A stretch of DNA of 51,661 nt from Acrasis kona (lineage: Eukaryota > Heterolobosea > Eutetramitea > Acrasida > Acrasidae), in the NCBI GenBank assembly GCA_026419775.2, contig JAOPGA020001125.1, positions 1 to 51,661 on the forward strand, read 5' to 3'. Under the pieces are notes generated by a model, which saw nothing but the letters and a program-made list of their open reading frames with translations, did not search any database and was not told the origin of the DNA. Shown here piece by piece: positions 46,860 to 51,661 of this stretch (within the stretch, counting starts at the first letter, position 1; every line of letters begins with the position of its first letter). A program made the position numbers and the translations under genes.

Positions 46860-48291
46860 ATGTTCGATTTTGAAAATTTGACAACAATAGACTATACATC
46901 ACTATTTGAAATGACACAACAATCATTTCCAGAAAACCCTTTTATGATTGACTGCGACGCAGGGAATGCAGGTGCCTCTGCAAACTCACAAATCAACTAC
47001 CTTGCACAAAAGAACAATGTGAGTAATGATGACGATTTGAGTTTCGACGAGAGCTTTAATTTTTTATGCAGTCCGACACCCACCTCTGTCGAACCAACCA
47101 GTACGCACGAAGTGTTCGCACAAATGCAAAGACAAATACAACAACAGCAAGTAGAGCTACAGTACAAGGTCCACAACAAAGCCCAAACTCACCAACCAAT
47201 CAACATTAAGCACAGCCCAACACCCCAAACACAACATGCCATGCCATACTCACCACAACCAAAATTCACCACCAATTTTTCCCAACGTGTGAATTATCCA
47301 CATGCCAATCTAGCGCCACAACAACAACCAACACATGTCCAATACTCTTCGCCCCAACCGCCACCATCCCATCCGGTTGTCATCAAAACACAACCCGTCC
47401 ACGTGTTTGATAACATTAACAACAACAACAACAACAATACACATGTATTCGAGAGACAACCATACAGCCCACCAGCAAACCTGATACGGTTGGTGGAGGG
47501 GTTCAACACGCCCGTCAAGGAGAAGCAATTAGGTGGCAAGGACAATTCCAAGCACGCTCTGCCGAGACAAGTGGTGGAGCTGGCCTACAGCAAATTACCG
47601 CCCAACTCTGATCCAGAAGCACTAACGGTCAGGGCCAGCGTCCTCGGCTACGACAGAATGGCAAGAACGAGGGCCATATTGGGCATGTTATCGGAGAAGA
47701 GATTCATAGAAATGTGCGATCCATCCCAACAGCACAGCAGGTGGTTGGCATCGTTCGATGATTTGGTGGTGCAGTACAGCAGTCACAACAATGGACAAAA
47801 GCTTTCCGTTCGCTTCCAACTGCTCGATGCCAACATGAAGCCGGTGTGCTTCGTGGACTCTCATGAATTCGAAACCATCACAAAGAGAGGATTGGAAAAG
47901 ATCAAGGAGAGGCAACAACAAAAGAGAAAGAGAGGACAAGACGACGAAGACAGCAACAGCGAGATCCAGGCCTTCGTCCAGCGCGTAGATCCAGGCATGG
48001 GCCCCACTCAGGGCGGTCAGTTGGTCAAGATTAGGGGCAGAGGATTCATCAGCGCTCCCAACAGCCAGACCGTGGTCAAGTTCGGAGACAAGAATGCGAG
48101 GGAGGTGCACTCCATCAGAAGAAACCAAATCGTCTGCGAAACGCCAGAGGGAGACAGGGGATTGGTGGACGTTAACGTTTCCATCGGCGACAAGAAGAAT
48201 GCATACCTGCCCTCTTATGCACAATATCGATACGTGGATGCCAACGATCAAGAGGCCGTTCAATTGCTGGTGAACAATATATTCAACAGCA

Positions 48292-48322
<31 letters not shown>

Positions 48323-49604
48323 CAGCCCCTCCGACAATGAGAGCGATTCTGATTGTGGCAGTTACAATTCGCCGTTCGATGGGTCCGTACATTCGTTCAA
48401 CTCTCGTCAAACGCTGAGCGGAAACCTATCGTCGTGGATGGATTTGAACGAGAGGGATGCTCGTGGATTCACGCTGTTGCACTTTGCAGCATCCCATGGC
48501 ATGATGGAATTGTGTCAATTTCTTTTGCATCGCTACGCTCAATCCAACCCTGCTCTCTTCAACGTGGACGAGATGGATAACTATGGCAGGACTGCTCTGT
48601 TTTGGGCGTTGGATTCTGGATCTTGGCAGATTGCTTGCTTGTTGGTCAAGAACGGCGCCAACATTTCACACGCTGACGAACACCACGAAACATTTTTGCA
48701 CGTATTGAATCGACCAAGACACGTGCCATGCCTGACTCACTTTTTGTTTTGGTTGTTGCACCACGATCGCATCGATCACCTCCATCACATGATTCATCAT
48801 GCAAAGAACATTCGTGGAGAGACGCCCATTCAGATTGGTGCTGTCGGCGAATTGCTGAGCGCCGTGAGTTTCTTGTGTCAAGACAAGATGGAACGGGTCA
48901 GGATTCCCATCAAGAGCGTCACGCTGCGCAGTGGATCTTACAATGGAAAACAATTATCAGAGTTGACCAACAAACTTTTTAATCAAGACCTCGACTGCCA
49001 GGTGGATGTGTATTGGTGGTGCTCTCAATTGACCGTTTACGTCACCTTCGTGAACGATCAAGACGAAGAAGAAGATCGCGTGCTTCGCTTCTCCATCTGC
49101 AACAATAACATTGCTTATGCCATCTTGTCGCCGAACCAAACGTGTTTGGAATTTACTTTGCAGAGCAGTCCTCAGGTGGAGACTCTACGGGACGACCGGT
49201 GGATCGTGGCACAAGATCAACAGGAATTAATCTCGAGTTTGATGAGCATGCGCATGGAGTGCGTATCGGATAAGGACGTTCATCGACTGAATGGATACCT
49301 GTGCCAACAAGAAGAATTGTATCAATTTCAAGACATGTGTTACTGCAACAGGCAGAGCAGTCCGAGAGAACAGGTCGCATCGACGCCATCGCCGAAAGGA
49401 GAGCAAGTGAAAAAGATTGAAATGAACCTTGCAGACAATGCTTCCAACAAGATGAGCAAGATGCACGTGTTGAGGAAAAAGTTTGGACAGGTGTCCATAG
49501 GTATGGGTGGCGTCAAGAGTGCCGCGTCTTTAAAGTCGACTTCCAGCGATGAAAACAACAATGAATTGGTGACTGGTGGAGCGCGGGAGACTACTGCAAT
49601 ATAA
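46860..49604 (+). CDS. Transcription factor-like protein: Q-rich N-terminus, TIG/IPT domain, ankyrin repeats
   Basis: 914 residues, single exon, ATG start. The first ~210 residues are Gln/Pro/Asn-rich, activation-domain-like, with poly-Asn. A conserved region follows (about 215-360) and a nuclear-signal cluster RQQQKRKRG. A TIG/IPT domain (about 372-455) has VDPGMGPTQGGQLVKIRGRGF. A poly-Gln tract precedes ankyrin repeats (about 530-625; DARGFTLLHFAASHG, DNYGRTALFWAL). A further unknown domain (about 680-830) ends the protein. TIG followed by ankyrin occurs in CAMTA, NF-kB and yeast Spt23/Mga2. There is no CG-1 domain and no membrane anchor. G+C looks higher than in neighbours. Confidence 0.85.
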
Positions 49605-49653
49605 TGTGTACATTAAAGTTTTGATTCTTAACATTTTATTTACATGAAAGTTG

Positions 49654-50160
49654 TTAACCGCCAGGATTAAATATCACAACGGGCCAGCAGCATATGAGCT
49701 GAAATATTGTGTATTCGTCTGTTTTTCTTTTATAGCAGAAGCATAACAAAACTCCTAAAGGTATGTACATGACGCACAAGAGCGGTAAAAACATCAACAA
49801 AACACAAATTTGCATCATTGTCTGTAAATTTGTTTTGGCTTTGGTTTTGAACGACACCGTTGTGATGGGCCTAGGATGGGGACGTATAGAGACGGGCGTA
49901 ATTTTGTTCTGGTGTGTCACGGATGATTCGTCATTATCATCTGTAATTTGATCAAGCTCTCTGTTGTCAATGTTGATGTTGCACTCTTCTGGTTGCGAAT
50001 GCTGCTCCATGATGGAGTATCTAGGTGTTGTTTCTGGTGTTAGTGATGGCGCTGTCTCAGACACCAGCATATTAGTGCGAATATCTATAGATTCCTCCCT
50101 CCTGGTGTTTGGGGCTTGTACTTTTTCATGGAACATTGCGTAATGGAATAGGGTTGACAT
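49654..50160 (-). CDS. Small membrane protein of unknown function
   Basis: 168 residues, single exon, ATG start. A long polar N-terminal part with Glu, Thr and Pro is followed by a strong TM helix (about 116-141; CVLLMFLPLLCVMYIPLGVLL). A Cys/Lys-rich turn and a second hydrophobic segment (about 150-164) come just before the end. The Cys residues next to the TM could be palmitoylated. It converges with the TIG-ankyrin gene, 49 bp between stops. No family recognised. Confidence 0.65.
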   Translation of the reverse strand: MSTLFHYAMFHEKVQAPNTRREESIDIRTNMLVSETAPSLTPETTPRYSIMEQHSQPEECNINIDNRELDQITDDNDESSVTHQNKITPVSIRPHPRPITTVSFKTKAKTNLQTMMQICVLLMFLPLLCVMYIPLGVLLCFCYKRKTDEYTIFQLICCWPVVIFNPGG

Positions 50161-50517
50161 GATTTATTTTTACTCGAGTACGACTCCTTCAAACAAGATA
50201 ATAAATCGATGAAAATCAAGAGCCGTGAGCATGCTAGGGATTTATGAGATGAATAGTTACAAGTAACTCAAGGTTCGATTTATCGAAACAAAGTACAAAA
50301 TGCAAAACCGCAGATTGTTCAAAACAAGTACAATTGAAGTTAGGTTGGTCCTTGACTCAAGACCTTCTTAAGTATTGGCTTTTGTTATCTTGGAATTGTG
50401 GCAAAGAGAGTTTTACTTCAAAATGTGTTTTGATGATTCGTATGGCAGATAATTAATTAATTGATTACAGACCAGATATTGAAAATTAGAGTGTAATGTT
50501 TTTTATTTCTATAAATC

Positions 50518-50845
50518 TCACTCTTCGAAAAGCTTTATTAGAAATTTTTTGCAAATGTATGACTCTACAGCCAAAGACCCGAATGTAATCTGGTGTACAA
50601 GATCAGTTTGGATAGCCTCGAGGTACAGAGCGATCCGACCTTTATCATGGTTTTTCACAGCGACCTCAATGGTGTTGTTTATGACGTTCACGGCAGCTCC
50701 TGAGTGTGAGACGACCACGAGCCCAGAAAGAGAGTTTTTTGATAGGTAGTGATGGCATCTAACCAGTAGGATGTTGTTCAGAATGTTCGAATGTGAGGTT
50801 CGTCACGGTCTTGAAGTAGCAGTGGCATCGATTACCAGTATTCCA
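50518..50845 (-). CDS. Partial model of a multi-exon gene
   Basis: Terminal exon 50518-50699 (INNTIEVAVKNHDKGRIALY..., ends KLFEE), preceded after a 64-nt intron by exon 50764-50845 (FKTVTNLTFEHSEQHPTG). Phases agree, but the first exon(s) further upstream (50850-51000) remain unresolved. The size and strand/helix alternation could fit a roadblock/LAMTOR-type subunit; this is a guess. Confidence 0.4.
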
Positions 50846-51210
50846 CTGAACGATGTTACAGGTCGTGAGACTCTACGTTCGACGTACTAACTGATAAGTC
50901 CTATGTGAGCGAAGTAGGTAGCAGGTAGCATCATCGGTAGCACTCTAAAAGTCCTAAGCAGTGGCAAATCAAAGCAGGTAGCATCGTCATAGAGGGATGA
51001 GATTAGCCATGATGTGTATTGTTTGTTGTTGTTTGGTAACTTTTTGTGCTTAAAGAGTACTTTAAATAGTCTATTCTACTCCGAGGACTAACAAATATTG
51101 ACTCACTTTTGGTGATATTAGCACACGTCATATCATAATTTCTTATAATAGTGCTGATCATTTTGTAAGCTACGTCAAAATAGATGAAAATATTTTTGAA
51201 TGTAGTATTT
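50846..51210. other. Stretch with short imperfect repeats
   Basis: caggtagcatcrtc recurs around 50922 and 50975. It probably includes the unresolved upstream exons of the minus-strand gene at 50518 and the 3' region of the gene at 51211. Confidence 0.35.
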
Positions 51211-51661
51211 TTAAAAAGAGGAGGGATCACTTGCCAAATTCGTACTAATGTGGAGTCTTCCTTGTTGTGGACCGTAGTATTGAAGAGCTTCTTCCCTTAT
51301 TAAATAAACCTCTTTCAAAGAACTATATGATGGTGAAAAGTTATTCTATCTAACTCACGTTGGAGATAGTTTTTATGTTGCTCTTACTTTGTTTTGAGTG
51401 TTTCTTCTCCTTAACCTGTTTGCTTTCACTAACAATAGCTATAACCCATTGTTTGAGTTGGGAATAAGTGGATCTTCAGACGATCGGAACTTTTTGAGTA
51501 TCCTCTCATTAATAATTCTCTTCTTGTCCTTTTGTTCATCTGTAACTCAACTAGGGAACAGTCATTCTCTTCGGAACTAGCACGTACGTCTGAAGTATTT
51601 TTAGGTGTTGTACTTTTGTTAAATGATCATAAAGACTCCTTGAAGGATTCTATGTTGGACG
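51211..51661 (-). CDS. 3' part of a multi-exon gene running off the right edge
   Basis: Last exon 51211-51345 (LKEVYLIREEALQYYG..., ends DPSSF and TAA). A 42-nt intron (gtaagag...gatag) precedes exon 51388-51415, and a 30-nt intron (gttatag...aaacag) precedes an exon from 51446 to about 51543 (KKRIINERILKKFRSSEDPL). Further upstream, a gtacgt donor near 51585 suggests more exons. All listed junctions keep phase. Function unknown. Confidence 0.55.

Noticed and set aside
47294-49139. Long minus-strand frames antisense to the TIG-ankyrin gene
   Set aside because: They are shadows of the codon bias in a G+C-richer coding sequence; the plus-strand frame has domains and they do not.
51003-51230. 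Minus-strand frame of 75 codons
   Set aside because: It has a GTG start and overlaps, in another frame, the terminal exon of a better supported spliced gene ending at 51211.

Overview
The window is nuclear DNA from a gene-dense, free-living unicellular eukaryote. Evidence: GT-AG introns of only about 30-80 nt (mostly 37-43), intergenic gaps down to 11-28 bp, nuclear-type tRNAs, and eukaryotic machinery (Mediator CDK8, RNase P subunit p40, NSUN5 rRNA methyltransferase, BTB-TLDc, CHASE-PAS-RGS receptor, NACHT NTPase). My best placement is a heterolobosean amoeboflagellate (Naegleria/Acrasis-like). That is inference from gene content and intron style, not from a search.

Layout. 1-3.5 kb: C-terminal part of a NACHT gene with a long array of 105-bp repeats, broken by a 1-nt deletion. 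3.5-6.4 kb: gene-poor junk with a LINE endonuclease remnant, a tRNA-Ser(UGA) with an insertion in the D-loop, small tandem repeats and a decayed piggyBac-like transposase tail. 6.4-15.6 kb: BTB-BACK-TLDc, a 77-residue ubiquitin-like protein, an EF-hand/double cyclic-nucleotide-binding protein, a sorbitol-type dehydrogenase, a nine-exon Q-rich gene and a MYND-Fic-C11orf68-like fusion. 16.2-19.8 kb: CHASE-PAS-RGS receptor and an HSL-type esterase. 20.1-22.4 kb: tRNA-Thr(AGU), also with a D-loop insertion, a starch-binding-like exon, and a PX-domain gene whose end was altered by a SINE-like insertion with a 15-bp target duplication. 22.9-33.5 kb: many compact housekeeping genes (glycosyltransferase-like, NSUN5, enoyl-CoA isomerase, hotdog thioesterase, nucleoside hydrolase, a HAD/NTase-like protein, an AlkD-like protein). 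34-42.4 kb: cyclopropane fatty-acid synthase, CDK8, two S33 peptidases flanking RPP40, and a helical-repeat protein. 42.5-46.5 kb: an apparently intact two-gene CACTA-like DNA transposon. 46.9-51.7 kb: a TIG-ankyrin transcription factor, a small membrane protein and partly resolved multi-exon genes running off the right edge.

Most neighbouring genes are functionally unrelated. Two themes recur: signalling proteins with unusual domain fusions (EF-hand+CNB, MYND+Fic, CHASE+PAS+RGS, TIG+ankyrin), and several generations of mobile elements. The most unexpected observation is that both tRNA genes carry short insertions at the same D-loop position. Many genes here are spliced, and several were found only by joining short exons by eye, so their models need transcript support. 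ATG was required for starts; several long frames that appear to extend upstream use TTG or GTG and were trimmed to the first ATG.
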